This document shows, one piece after another, positions 53,789-64,000 of a stretch of DNA of 64,000 nt (the stretch's first letter is position 1; each line of letters begins with the position of its first letter). This DNA is from Streptomyces sp. NBC_00513. Its GTDB lineage: Bacteria; Actinomycetota; Actinomycetes; Streptomycetales; Streptomycetaceae. A program made the translations under genes and the position numbers. Below the pieces are notes generated by a model, which saw only the letters and a program-made list of their open reading frames with translations, was not told where the DNA came from and did not search any database. Location of the stretch: NCBI RefSeq assembly GCF_041431415.1, contig NZ_CP107845.1:5332001-5396000 (forward strand), given 5' to 3'.

Positions 53789-54768
53789 GCGCGAACGCCA
53801 CCGGCGTCGGCTCGCTCCCCGGCGGCGACGCCCGCGAGGCCGCCAAGACCGTCACCGGCTCCTTCGAGGAGTTCCCCTACCTCGCCGAGCTGCCCGCGCG
53901 GGGACCGGGCGCCGACATGATCGGCCGGTCCCTCGGGCTGCTCGTCGACATGTACGCGCACGTCGAGCCCAGCGGCTGGCGGATCAGCGACCGCCCCGGC
54001 CGCGACAGCAAGCGCGCCCGCTCCTGGCTCGGCGAGGACCTCGACGCCCTGGAGGAGTTCACCCAGGGCTACACCGGCAAGCTGAAGATCCAGGCCGTCG
54101 GGCCGTGGACCCTGGCCACCGCGCTGGAACTGCACGGCGGGGAGGCGGTCCTCCAGGACGCCGGGGCCTGCCGGGACCTGGCCGGATCGCTCGCGGAGGG
54201 GCTGCGCGAGCACCTGGCCGACGTGCGCAAGCGCATCCCCGGCGCCGAGGTGGTCCTCCAGTTCGACGAGCCCTCGCTGACCTCCGTCCTCCTGGGCCGG
54301 GTGCGTTCCGCCAGCGGGTACCGGACCTACCGCGCCGTCGACCGACAGGTCGTCGAGGGCACCCTGCGCGAGCTGTTCGCCGTCCACGACGGGGAGGTCG
54401 TCGTCCACTCCTGCGCCCCCGAAGTCCCCTTCGGACTGCTCCGGCGCGCCGGCGCCACGGGCGTGTCGTTCGATTTCTCCCTGCTCACCGAGCGCGAGGA
54501 CGACGCCATCGGGGAGGCCGTCGAGGACGGTGCGAAACTCTTCGTCGGAGTGGTGCCCGGCACCGACGCCCCGTTGTCGGACCCGGGGGGTAGCGTCATG
54601 GGTGTCAGGAAGCTTTGGCGCAGGCTGGGACTGGCCCCGGGGACCCTCGCGGACTCCGTCGTGGTCACTCCGTCGTGCGGTCTGGCGGGCGCCTCGCCCG
54701 CCTACGCCCGCGCGGTGCAGGCCCACTGCGTCAGGGCGGCGAGGTCGCTCGCCGACAACCCTGAGTGA
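53785..54768 (+). CDS. MetE C-terminal-domain-like methionine synthase family protein
   Basis: A 327-residue protein that corresponds to the catalytic C-terminal barrel of cobalamin-independent methionine synthase without the N-terminal domain. GVGSLPGGDAREA is near the start, QFDEPSL forms a strand-end acid, and VVHSCAP and TPSCGLAG contain the zinc-binding His/Cys residues. In archaea and actinobacteria, such core proteins use methyl donors other than polyglutamyl-folate. ATG 53785 overlaps the SDR. ligA starts 30 nt later on the same strand. Confidence 0.88.
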   Translation: MSANATGVGSLPGGDAREAAKTVTGSFEEFPYLAELPARGPGADMIGRSLGLLVDMYAHVEPSGWRISDRPGRDSKRARSWLGEDLDALEEFTQGYTGKLKIQAVGPWTLATALELHGGEAVLQDAGACRDLAGSLAEGLREHLADVRKRIPGAEVVLQFDEPSLTSVLLGRVRSASGYRTYRAVDRQVVEGTLRELFAVHDGEVVVHSCAPEVPFGLLRRAGATGVSFDFSLLTEREDDAIGEAVEDGAKLFVGVVPGTDAPLSDPGGSVMGVRKLWRRLGLAPGTLADSVVVTPSCGLAGASPAYARAVQAHCVRAARSLADNPE

Positions 54769-57012
<2,244 letters not shown>

Positions 57013-57399
57013 CGCACGAAGGGAAGTCCTTCCGGGGGACGGGCGAGGGCCAACGGATGCGTGGCGTGCGGCCGTCCGGGCGGGCGCACGCCGGGCGTGG
57101 CCATCGGTGCCAAAAGGCCGGTACAGGGCCGGCGGCAGGGCGGTGACCTGTCGGATCATCGGATCGAGGACCGGAAGAGCCTGGTCCAAACTCACCCGTT
57201 CGGCGGATACCGTACTGATGAGGATGGCTGGGTCGCATTCGGGCAACCACCGCCGACCGCTGCCCCTGGGACCCTCCGGCGTCCTACTGTTGTGGAGTGC
57301 GCCCGTCGCGCACGGCCGCGTGACGTGCTGCCGGCCGTGACGGCACGACATCGGGGCCATCGCGTGACATCGGCATCGCCGGCTGTGAGAGGGACGGGC
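57013..57399. other. 387-nt intergenic region between ligA and the GGDEF-EAL gene
   Basis: No gene is supported. GGCGTGCG (57063-57070) and CGCACGCC (57085-57092) form a perfect 8-bp hairpin that may terminate ligA. The remaining 300 nt should hold the promoter of the GGDEF-EAL gene; I see no convincing boxes. Confidence 0.5.
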
Positions 57400-59610
57400 A
57401 TGAAACCCACCGAAAGCGCCGACCCGTCACCCGAATTCGGCGGGGAACCCCCGCCCGAGCGGACGGGACGGTTCGGGCTCCTGGGTGCCAGGACGCCGGA
57501 CACCCGCCCGCTCGACACCGGAGCGGGCCGCAAAGGGCAGGACGGCAAGGGACGGCCCGTCCGCACGACCCTGCCGCTCATCATCGTCGGCCTGTCCGTC
57601 GTGGTCCTCGCCGCCGGCATCGCCTCCACCCTGAGCGACCGTCAGGCGCTCTTCCCCGGCGGCACGGTGGGCTGGGCGCTCGCCCTGCTGACCGGCATCA
57701 TCGTCGGCCACCTCGTCGCGTTGGGCCGCGACCGCTGGTGGGGCGGCACCGGCTCGGGCGCCGCGCTCACCCTCGCCGTCCTCGTCCTCTACGGATGGGT
57801 GCCCGCGGGCCTCGTCTCCCTGGCCGTGGTCTCACTGGTCGGGGCCGCGCGCCGGCACCGCTGGCGGCAGGGCCTGCTCCACGGATCCGTCGACATCCTC
57901 GGCATCGTCGCCGGGGCTCTCGTCCTCGGCGCCTTCGGCGACCATCCGACGGTCGAGATCCCCTGGCAGCCCACCACCTGGGGGCCGGAGGCCATCCCGG
58001 AGGTCATCCTCGTCGCCCTCGCCTACCTGGCGGTCACCCGCCTCCTGCTGTGGGCCTCCCTCTCCCCGCGCGGCGGCGGACTGCCCACCGTCGCCCGCAC
58101 CGCCCTGCTCCGACAGGCGCTCGTCGCCGCCGCCCTGCTGGGGATCGCCCCGCTGATCTGCGTCGTCGCCGTCTCGCAGCCCGTGCTGCTGCCCTTGTTC
58201 GCCGTACCGCTCATCGCACTGGACTCCACGCTGTGGATCGCCCGTGCCCGCGCCGAAGAACAACTGCGCGACCCGCTGACGGGGCTGCCCAACCGGCAAT
58301 GGCTGCTGGAGCGCGCCTGGTCGGCGCTGGACGAGGCGGAACGACTCGGCACCCGGGCCGCCCTCGTGCTGATCGACCTCGACCGCTTCCGGGCCGTCAA
58401 CGACACCCTCGGCCACCTCGCCGGCGACCGGCTGCTCCTCCAGATCGCCGACCGGCTGCGCCAGGCCCTGCCCCAGGACGCGGAGGTCGCCCGACTCGGC
58501 GGCGACGAGTTCGCCGTACTGCTGCCCGTCGCGGACTCCACCACCAGCGCCCAGCGGGTCGCCCGGCACCTGGTGGCCGAGCTCGGCTCCCCCCTCGACC
58601 TGGACGGGCTCACGCTCGTCCTGGAGGCCAGCGCCGGCCTCGCCGTGTTCCCCGACCACGCGCTGGACGCCGAAGGACTGCTGCGCCGCGCCGACGTCGC
58701 CATGTACCAGGCCAAACGGGACCGGACGGGCGTCGAGGTCTACGAGTCCAAACGCGACAGCAACACGCCCGACCGGCTCGGCCTCCTCGGCGACCTGCGG
58801 CGCGCCCTCGACGCGGGCGAGGTGGAACTGCACTACCAGCCGAAGGTCCGCTTCGACGGACAGGTTGCCGGGCTGGAGGCACTCGTGCGCTGGGTGCACC
58901 CGGAACGCGGACGGGTCTCGCCCGACGAGTTCATCGCCATCGCCGAGACCTCCGGGCTGATGCCGCACCTCACCGAGTACGTCCTGGAGACCGCCCTCGC
59001 GCAGGTGGCGCGGTGGCGGGCGCAGGGACTGAAGGTGCCCGTGGCCGTCAACGTCTCGCCCCGCGACGTCCACACACCCGGCTTCGCGGGAGCGGTGGCC
59101 GCCCGGCTGGCGCGGCACGGGGTCCCGGCGAGCGGCCTCCAGCTGGAGATAACGGAACACGTGCTGCTGGAGGACCCCCAGCGGGCCGCGGACACCATGG
59201 CCGGGCTGACCGGGCACGGGGTGAAGATGTCGCTGGACGACTTCGGCACCGGGTACTCCTCCCTCGTGCACCTGAGACGGCTGCCGGTCAGCGAGCTGAA
59301 GATCGACCGTTCGTTCGTGGCCCGGCTCGCCGTCGACGCGCAGGACGCGGAGATCGTCCGGTGCACGGTCGACCTCGCGCACTCGCTGGGGCTCCTCGTC
59401 GTCGCCGAGGGCGTGGAGGACGACGAGACCTGGGAGCGCCTGCGGGACCTCGGCTGCGACGCGGTCCAGGGGTGGCTGGTCGCCGCCGCCATGCCGCCCC
59501 AGGAGGCCACCGCCTGGCTGCTGGCCCGCGGCGAGCGCGGCTGGCGACGCCCGGCGGACATCACCGCCGAACTCGCGGCCGCCGCGGCGGCGGAGACCCA
59601 GGCCTCCTGA
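57400..59610 (+). CDS. Membrane GGDEF-EAL c-di-GMP protein (RmdB-like)
   Basis: A 736-residue protein with about eight membrane helices (residues 55-285), a GGDEF domain and an EAL domain. The GGDEF motif is intact (GGDEF at 367-371). The EAL motif is also intact (EAL at 493-495), with [21 protein letters not shown] and KIDRSF downstream, so metal and catalytic residues of the phosphodiesterase are kept. Position beside ligA and gatC matches, as I recall, SCO5495 (RmdB) of S. coelicolor, a phosphodiesterase that affects development. ATG 57400 has AGAGGGACGGG upstream. The Ala/Glu-rich tail is low complexity. Confidence 0.9.
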   Translation: MKPTESADPSPEFGGEPPPERTGRFGLLGARTPDTRPLDTGAGRKGQDGKGRPVRTTLPLIIVGLSVVVLAAGIASTLSDRQALFPGGTVGWALALLTGIIVGHLVALGRDRWWGGTGSGAALTLAVLVLYGWVPAGLVSLAVVSLVGAARRHRWRQGLLHGSVDILGIVAGALVLGAFGDHPTVEIPWQPTTWGPEAIPEVILVALAYLAVTRLLLWASLSPRGGGLPTVARTALLRQALVAAALLGIAPLICVVAVSQPVLLPLFAVPLIALDSTLWIARARAEEQLRDPLTGLPNRQWLLERAWSALDEAERLGTRAALVLIDLDRFRAVNDTLGHLAGDRLLLQIADRLRQALPQDAEVARLGGDEFAVLLPVADSTTSAQRVARHLVAELGSPLDLDGLTLVLEASAGLAVFPDHALDAEGLLRRADVAMYQAKRDRTGVEVYESKRDSNTPDRLGLLGDLRRALDAGEVELHYQPKVRFDGQVAGLEALVRWVHPERGRVSPDEFIAIAETSGLMPHLTEYVLETALAQVARWRAQGLKVPVAVNVSPRDVHTPGFAGAVAARLARHGVPASGLQLEITEHVLLEDPQRAADTMAGLTGHGVKMSLDDFGTGYSSLVHLRRLPVSELKIDRSFVARLAVDAQDAEIVRCTVDLAHSLGLLVVAEGVEDDETWERLRDLGCDAVQGWLVAAAMPPQEATAWLLARGERGWRRPADITAELAAAAAAETQAS

Positions 59611-59690
59611 GACCACCCGGGCGGGTCCCGGCAGGGGGCCCGGGCGACCCGGTGGGGCAAACCGTTTAGTGGGTCAGGGGGCGGGCCCCA

Positions 59691-59696
59691 TAGGAT
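59691..59696 (+). promoter_or_regulatory. -10 element of the gatCAB operon
   Basis: TAGGAT matches the TAGRRT consensus exactly and would give a leader of about 40 nt before gatC at 59742. No -35 was clear. Confidence 0.4.
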
Positions 59697-59741
59697 TGGG
59701 CCTGAAAACCCACACGCTCACCACCCCCAGAGGATCGCCGC

Positions 59742-60038
59742 ATGCCTGGCATCACGCGCGAGGAGGTCGCCCACCTCGCTCGGCTGGCACGTCTGGAGCT
59801 GAAAAGCGAAGAGCTCGACCACTTCGCCGGACAGCTCGACGACATCATCGGCGCGGTCGCCCGCGTCTCCGAGGTCGCCGACCAAGACGTCCCGCCGACC
59901 TCCCACCCGCTGCCGCTGACGAACGTCATGCGCGCGGACGAGGTCCGTCCGTCGCTCACCCCCGAGCAGGCGCTTTCCGGCGCTCCCGCCCAGGAGCAGC
60001 AGCGTTTCAAGGTGCCGCAGATCCTGGGGGAGGACTAA
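59742..60038 (+). CDS. gatC: Aspartyl/glutamyl-tRNA amidotransferase subunit C
   Basis: A 98-residue small subunit that wraps GatA and GatB in the tRNA-dependent amidotransferase. It begins [20 protein letters not shown]; the C-terminal part [16 protein letters not shown] is standard. It is the first gene of gatC-gatA-(small protein)-gatB. The complex amidates Glu-tRNA(Gln), and Asp-tRNA(Asn) where needed, for bacteria without GlnRS. Confidence 0.96.
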   Translation: MPGITREEVAHLARLARLELKSEELDHFAGQLDDIIGAVARVSEVADQDVPPTSHPLPLTNVMRADEVRPSLTPEQALSGAPAQEQQRFKVPQILGED

Positions 60039-60043
60039 CAACC

Positions 60044-61537
60044 ATGACTGAGATCATCAAGCTCACGGCCGCCGAGACCGCCGAGAAGATCGCCTCCGGC
60101 GAACTCACGGCCGTCGAGGTCACCGAGGCCCACCTGGCCCGCATCGAGGCCGTCGACGAGAAGGTCCACGCCTTCCTGCACGTCGACCGCGACGGGGCCC
60201 TGGCCCAGGCACGCGCCGTCGACGCGAAGCGCGCCGCGGGCGAGAAGCTCGGCCCGCTCGCCGGCGTACCGCTCGCCCTCAAGGACATCTTCACCACCGT
60301 CGGGGTCCCGACCACCGTCGGTTCGAAGATCCTCGAAGGGTGGATCCCGCCGTACGACGCCACCCTGACGCGCAAGCTGAAGGAAGCCGACGTCGTCATC
60401 CTCGGCAAGACCAACATGGACGAGTTCGCCATGGGGTCCTCCACCGAGAACAGCGCCTACGGCCCCACCGGCAACCCGTGGGACCTCACCCGCATCCCCG
60501 GCGGCTCCGGCGGCGGCTCCTCCGCGGCCCTCGCCTCGTACCAGGCGCCCCTGGCCATCGGCACGGACACCGGCGGGTCCATCCGCCAGCCCGCCGCCGT
60601 CACCGCCACCGTCGGCGTGAAGCCCACGTACGGCTCGGTGTCGCGCTACGGCATGGTCGCGTTCTCGTCCTCCCTGGACCAGGGCGGGCCCTGCGCCCGC
60701 ACCGTCCTGGACGCCGCGCTCCTGCACGAGGTCATCGCCGGCCACGACCCGATGGACTCGACCTCCATCGACGCGCCGGTCCCGCCGGTCGTCGAGGCGG
60801 CCCGCAACGGCTCCGTCGCCGGCCTGCGCGTCGGCGTGGTGAAGCAGTTCGCCGGCGAGGGCTACCAGGCCGGCGTCGTCCAGCGCTTCAACGAGTCGGT
60901 GGAACTCCTCAAGGAGCTCGGCGCCGAGATCGTCGAACTGGACTGCCCGTCCTTCGACCTGGCCATGGCCGCGTACTACCTGATCGCCCCGTCCGAGGCC
61001 TCCTCGAACCTGGCGCGCTTCGACGGCCTGCGCTACGGCCTGCGCGTCGGCGACGACGGCACCCTGTCCGCCGAGGACGTCACCGCCCTGACCCGCGAGG
61101 CCGGCTTCGGCGACGAGGTCAAGCGCCGCATCATCCTCGGCACGTACGCGCTCAGCTCCGGCTACTACGACGCGTACTACGGCTCCGCGCAGAAGGTCCG
61201 CACGCTCATCACGAAGGACTTCGAGAAGTCCTTCGAGCAGGTCGACGTGATCGTCTCCCCGACGACCCCGACCACCGCCTTCCCGATCGGCGAGCGCACC
61301 GACGACCCCCTCGCCATGTACCTCGCGGACCTGTGCACCATCCCGACCAACCTGGCCGGCAACTCCGCCATGTCGCTCCCCTGCGGCCTGGCACCGGAGG
61401 ACGGCCTCCCGGTCGGACTGCAAATCATCGCCCCCGCGATGAAGGACGACCGGCTGTACAAGGTCGGCGCCGCCGTCGAGGCGGCCTTCGTCGCGCGCTG
61501 GGGTCACCCGCTGCTTGAGGAGGCACCGTCGCTGTGA
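60044..61537 (+). CDS. gatA: Aspartyl/glutamyl-tRNA amidotransferase subunit A
   Basis: A 497-residue amidase-signature protein that frees ammonia from glutamine. The catalytic triad K80, cis-S155 and nucleophile S179 is in [16 protein letters not shown] and [12 protein letters not shown]. It follows gatC by 5 nt and its stop overlaps the start of the 81-residue protein by 4 nt. Length is normal. Confidence 0.97.
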   Translation: MTEIIKLTAAETAEKIASGELTAVEVTEAHLARIEAVDEKVHAFLHVDRDGALAQARAVDAKRAAGEKLGPLAGVPLALKDIFTTVGVPTTVGSKILEGWIPPYDATLTRKLKEADVVILGKTNMDEFAMGSSTENSAYGPTGNPWDLTRIPGGSGGGSSAALASYQAPLAIGTDTGGSIRQPAAVTATVGVKPTYGSVSRYGMVAFSSSLDQGGPCARTVLDAALLHEVIAGHDPMDSTSIDAPVPPVVEAARNGSVAGLRVGVVKQFAGEGYQAGVVQRFNESVELLKELGAEIVELDCPSFDLAMAAYYLIAPSEASSNLARFDGLRYGLRVGDDGTLSAEDVTALTREAGFGDEVKRRIILGTYALSSGYYDAYYGSAQKVRTLITKDFEKSFEQVDVIVSPTTPTTAFPIGERTDDPLAMYLADLCTIPTNLAGNSAMSLPCGLAPEDGLPVGLQIIAPAMKDDRLYKVGAAVEAAFVARWGHPLLEEAPSL

Positions 61538-61779
61538 GCACCAGTGCACTGTCCAAGGCCAAGGGCTTCAAGAAGTCCAAGACCGGCACCTACCTGTCGA
61601 TCGGCACCACCGCCTTCGGCGCCCTCGGCGTGATCAAGCAGGTCAAGAAGGCCCGCACCGAACACGACGTGCTGAAGTTGATCGACGCCGCCGTGTCCGC
61701 CGCCGCCATCGTGACCGGCCTCGCGATCCTGTACCGCGAGCTGAAGCGCCTCGGCGACGACGACGTCCTGCTGGGCTGA
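61534..61779 (+). CDS. Small conserved membrane-associated protein within the gat operon
   Basis: An 81-residue protein of unknown function. The N-terminus is basic ([18 protein letters not shown]), there is a hydrophobic stretch near residues 20-34 and a second at 50-66 ([21 protein letters not shown]), and an acidic end. GTG 61534 overlaps gatA by 4 nt and it ends 15 nt before gatB, so it is certainly co-transcribed with the amidotransferase. I do not recognise a named family. Placement suggests conservation in streptomycetes, which I could not test. Confidence 0.8.
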   Translation: MSTSALSKAKGFKKSKTGTYLSIGTTAFGALGVIKQVKKARTEHDVLKLIDAAVSAAAIVTGLAILYRELKRLGDDDVLLG

Positions 61780-61794
61780 GAGGGAACATCCACC

Positions 61795-63306
61795 GTGAGC
61801 TTCACTGAACTGCTGTCGTACGAGGACGCCCTCGCGTCGTACGACCCCGTCATGGGCCTGGAGGTCCATGTCGAGCTCGGCACCAGGACCAAGATGTTCT
61901 GCGGCTGCTCGACCGAGCTGGGTGCACAGCCCAACTCGCAGACCTGCCCGGTCTGTCTCGGTCTGCCGGGCGCGCTGCCGGTCGTCAACGCGATCGGCAT
62001 CGAGTCCGCGATCAAGATCGGCCTCGCGCTGAACTGCGACATCGCCGAGTGGTGCCGCTTCGCCCGGAAGAACTACTTCTATCCGGACATGCCGAAGAAC
62101 TTCCAGACCTCCCAGTACGACGAGCCCATCGCCTTCAACGGCTTCCTGGACGTCCAGCTGGAGGACGGCGAGATCTTCCGCGTGGAGATCGAGCGCGCCC
62201 ACATGGAGGAGGACACCGGCAAGTCGCTGCACGTCGGCGGCGCCACCGGTCGCATCCACGGTGCGTCCCACTCCCTGCTGGACTACAACCGCGCCGGCAT
62301 CCCGCTCATCGAGATCGTCACCAAGCCGATCGAGGGCGCCGGCGAGCGGGCCCCCGAGGTCGCCAAGGCGTACGTCGCGGAGCTGCGCGAGGTCATCAAG
62401 GCGCTCGACGTGTCCGAGGCCCGGATGGACAAGGGCCAGATGCGCTGCGACGTGAACCTGTCGCTGCGCCCGAACGGCACCGAGAAGTTCGGCACCCGCT
62501 CGGAGACGAAGAACGTCAACTCGCTCCGCTCCGTGGAGCGCGCGGCGCGCTACGAGATCCAGCGGCACGCGGCCGTGCTGTCCTCCGGCGGCACGATCGT
62601 GCAGGAGACCCGGCACTTCCACGAGGAGGACGGCTCCACCACCGCCGGCCGCATCAAGGACAACGCCGAGGATTACCGGTACTTCCCGGAGCCCGACCTG
62701 GTGCCCGTCGCCCCGGCCCGCGCCTGGGTCGAGGAGCTGCGCACCGGTCTGCCCGAGATGCCGCGCGTGCGGCGCAACCGGCTCCGCCAGGAGTGGGGCG
62801 TCAACGAGCACGACATGCAGTCGATCCTCAACGCGGGCGCGGTGGACTCCATCGTCGCCACCATCGACGCGGGCGCCGACTCGACGGCCGCCCGCAAGTG
62901 GTGGATGGGCGAGTTGGCCCGCAACGCCAACGAGCAGGGCGTCGTCGTCGACGAGCTGCCGATCACCCCGGCCCAGGTGGCCCGGGTGGCGGCGCTGGTC
63001 GCCGCGGGCGACCTGAACGACAAGCTGGCCCGCCAGGTCATCGAGGGCGTCCTCGCCGGCGAGGGCACCCCGGACGAGGTCGTCGACAAGCGCGGCCTGA
63101 AGGTCGTCTCGGACGAGGGCGCGCTGGGCGCGGCCGTGGACGAGGCCATCGCGGGCAACGCGGCCATCGCCGACAAGATCCGCGGCGGCAAGGTCGCCGC
63201 CGTCGGCGCCCTGGTCGGGGCGGTCATGAAGACCACCCGCGGTCAGGCCGACGCGGCGCGCGTCAAGGAACTCATCCTGGAGCGCCTGGGCGTCTCCGAG
63301 GGCTAG
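61795..63306 (+). CDS. gatB: Aspartyl/glutamyl-tRNA amidotransferase subunit B
   Basis: A 503-residue subunit that phosphorylates and amidates misacylated t[23 protein letters not shown] begins the cradle domain with metal-site residues; [15 protein letters not shown] and [16 protein letters not shown] follow. The C-terminal YqeY-like tail domain binds the tRNA elbow. GTG start. A perfect 23-bp hairpin follows the stop and closes the operon. Confidence 0.97.
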   Translation: MSFTELLSYEDALASYDPVMGLEVHVELGTRTKMFCGCSTELGAQPNSQTCPVCLGLPGALPVVNAIGIESAIKIGLALNCDIAEWCRFARKNYFYPDMPKNFQTSQYDEPIAFNGFLDVQLEDGEIFRVEIERAHMEEDTGKSLHVGGATGRIHGASHSLLDYNRAGIPLIEIVTKPIEGAGERAPEVAKAYVAELREVIKALDVSEARMDKGQMRCDVNLSLRPNGTEKFGTRSETKNVNSLRSVERAARYEIQRHAAVLSSGGTIVQETRHFHEEDGSTTAGRIKDNAEDYRYFPEPDLVPVAPARAWVEELRTGLPEMPRVRRNRLRQEWGVNEHDMQSILNAGAVDSIVATIDAGADSTAARKWWMGELARNANEQGVVVDELPITPAQVARVAALVAAGDLNDKLARQVIEGVLAGEGTPDEVVDKRGLKVVSDEGALGAAVDEAIAGNAAIADKIRGGKVAAVGALVGAVMKTTRGQADAARVKELILERLGVSEG

Positions 63307-63319
63307 ATCCCGATCCCGT

Positions 63320-63367
63320 ACGAGGAACGGCCCGCACCGGTGTTCACCGGTGCGGGCCGTTCCTCGT
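63320..63367. terminator. Perfect 23-bp hairpin terminator after gatB
   Basis: The arms 63320-63342 and 63345-63367 are perfectly complementary, with a TT loop; the ends read ACGAGGAACGGCCCGCACC and the reverse complement. It lies between convergent gatB and the acetyltransferase gene. Confidence 0.9.
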
Positions 63368-63411
63368 CGGTCGACTCCGACCGCCGCGGGACGCCGCGGC
63401 CGCCGCGAGAC

Positions 63412-63984
63412 CTACAGCGGAACCGGCGCCGCCAGGAAAGCCAGCCGCGCCGGCTTCGCGGGCAGATACACCTCGGGCAGGTCGATCTCCGGGAGCAAGA
63501 CCTCCGGGCCGAGCACGAAGCCGGTGCGCTCCAGGCGACTGATGGCCTTGAGGTTGCGGGCGTCGGGCTCGGCGACCACGCGGCGGGTACGGCCGTCGGT
63601 GAAGACGTACGCCATGAACGCGGTCAGCAGGGCCGCGGTGAATCCGCGCTCGGCGCCACCGCCCGCGTCCGGGGCGATCAGCAGGTGCACACCCGTGTCG
63701 CCGGGCTGCGCCTCGTAGCACTCGCTGACCCGGTCCGCCGAGCAGTCGTACGTCTGGAACAGCGCGACCGGCGTGCCGTCGCGGCTGACGATGAACGCGT
63801 GGTGCGTCGTGCGCCGGTCCACGTCCTCGTAGATCTCCCGCACCAGTTCGCGGCTCGCGTCGCCCATGCCCCAGAAGCGGGCGCGCTCCTGGCTGACCCA
63901 GCCGTGGATCAGCGTCGCGTCGGCGGCGGGGTCGACGGGGGTGATGGTGACCGTGCCGAAGCCCGCCACGGGGTGGGTGTGCAC
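63412..63984 (-). CDS. GNAT-type N-acyltransferase (siderophore-acyltransferase-like)
   Basis: A 190-residue protein with a GNAT fold of the AlcB/IucB-like group that acylates hydroxylamine or amino groups: WVSQERARFWGM near the N-terminus, TYDCSADRVSECYEAQPGD, GVHLLIAPDAGGGAERGFT (acyl-CoA loop) and VVAEPDARNLKAISRLERTG. Similar enzymes act in hydroxamate siderophore synthesis, but no siderophore genes are visible. GTG 63984 is the first start in the window; the frame stays open to the edge, so the true start could lie beyond it. Confidence 0.8.
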   Translation of the reverse strand: MHTHPVAGFGTVTITPVDPAADATLIHGWVSQERARFWGMGDASRELVREIYEDVDRRTTHHAFIVSRDGTPVALFQTYDCSADRVSECYEAQPGDTGVHLLIAPDAGGGAERGFTAALLTAFMAYVFTDGRTRRVVAEPDARNLKAISRLERTGFVLGPEVLLPEIDLPEVYLPAKPARLAFLAAPVPL

Positions 63985-64000
63985 GGGCTCGCGGGTGGAC

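Overview
The window is about 64 kb of high-GC actinobacterial chromosome, almost certainly from a Streptomyces. Supporting points are frequent GTG starts with GGAGG-type ribosome binding sites, 4-nt GTGA/ATGA operon overlaps, an SsgA-family sporulation protein, a DmdR-free but riboswitch-rich regulation style, and the gene order ligA / GGDEF-EAL protein / gatC-gatA-gatB, which I recall from Streptomyces coelicolor. No tRNA, rRNA, CRISPR array, insertion sequence or attachment site was recognised.

Layout. (1) 0-9.7 kb is a surface-polysaccharide locus: glycosyltransferase, WcaF-like acetyltransferase, Wzy-like polymerase, Wzx-like flippase, Wzz/BY-kinase-like protein, a second glycosyltransferase, a CDP-alcohol-type cytidylyltransferase and a CDP-alcohol phosphatidyltransferase, followed by a divergent MFS/MarR pair. 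(2) 9.8-18 kb holds glycogen debranching GlgX and an envelope cluster of three L,D-transpeptidases around a secreted protein with three isopeptide-type (SpaA/Cna-B) repeats. (3) 18-24.6 kb has an enoyl-CoA hydratase, a serine-kinase-like ATPase, a deacetylase/beta-propeller lipoprotein pair, and a two-gene cyclodipeptide synthase + cytochrome P450 cassette that closely resembles the Mycobacterium tuberculosis Rv2275-CYP121 pair. (4) 24.6-28.2 kb is a cobalt uptake operon cbiMNQO under a cobalamin riboswitch. (5) 28.3-38 kb includes an SsgA-like protein, the glycine/serine operon gcvT-gcvH-glyA-sdaA under a tandem glycine riboswitch, and an AAA ATPase with two SseB-like proteins. (6) 38.6-44.8 kb is a five-gene oligopeptide ABC transporter ending in a 21-bp minisatellite. 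(7) 45.2-64 kb is mostly housekeeping: TRIC channel, thioesterase, cysteine desulfurase and MnmA (tRNA thiolation), an amidase, a quinone oxidoreductase and AraC/GlxA-type regulator, an SDR and methionine-synthase-like pair, DNA ligase LigA, a c-di-GMP GGDEF-EAL protein, and GatCAB with a small conserved protein embedded in the operon.

How the parts work together. The 5' polysaccharide genes would build, flip and polymerise a glycan; the TagD-like and CDP-alcohol enzymes suggest a phospho-alcohol modification. Cobalt uptake feeds B12 synthesis and is shut by B12 itself. Glycine activates glycine cleavage plus glycine-serine-pyruvate conversion. The CDPS would use two aminoacyl-tRNAs to make a cyclodipeptide (cyclo(Tyr-Tyr) is the best guess by homology) and the P450 would crosslink or oxidise it.

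The most interesting element is the CDPS-CYP121-like cassette at 22.1-24.3 kb, with a candidate promoter preceded by tandem 13-bp repeats and with two substitutions near the P450 C-terminus at positions that line the CYP121 active site.
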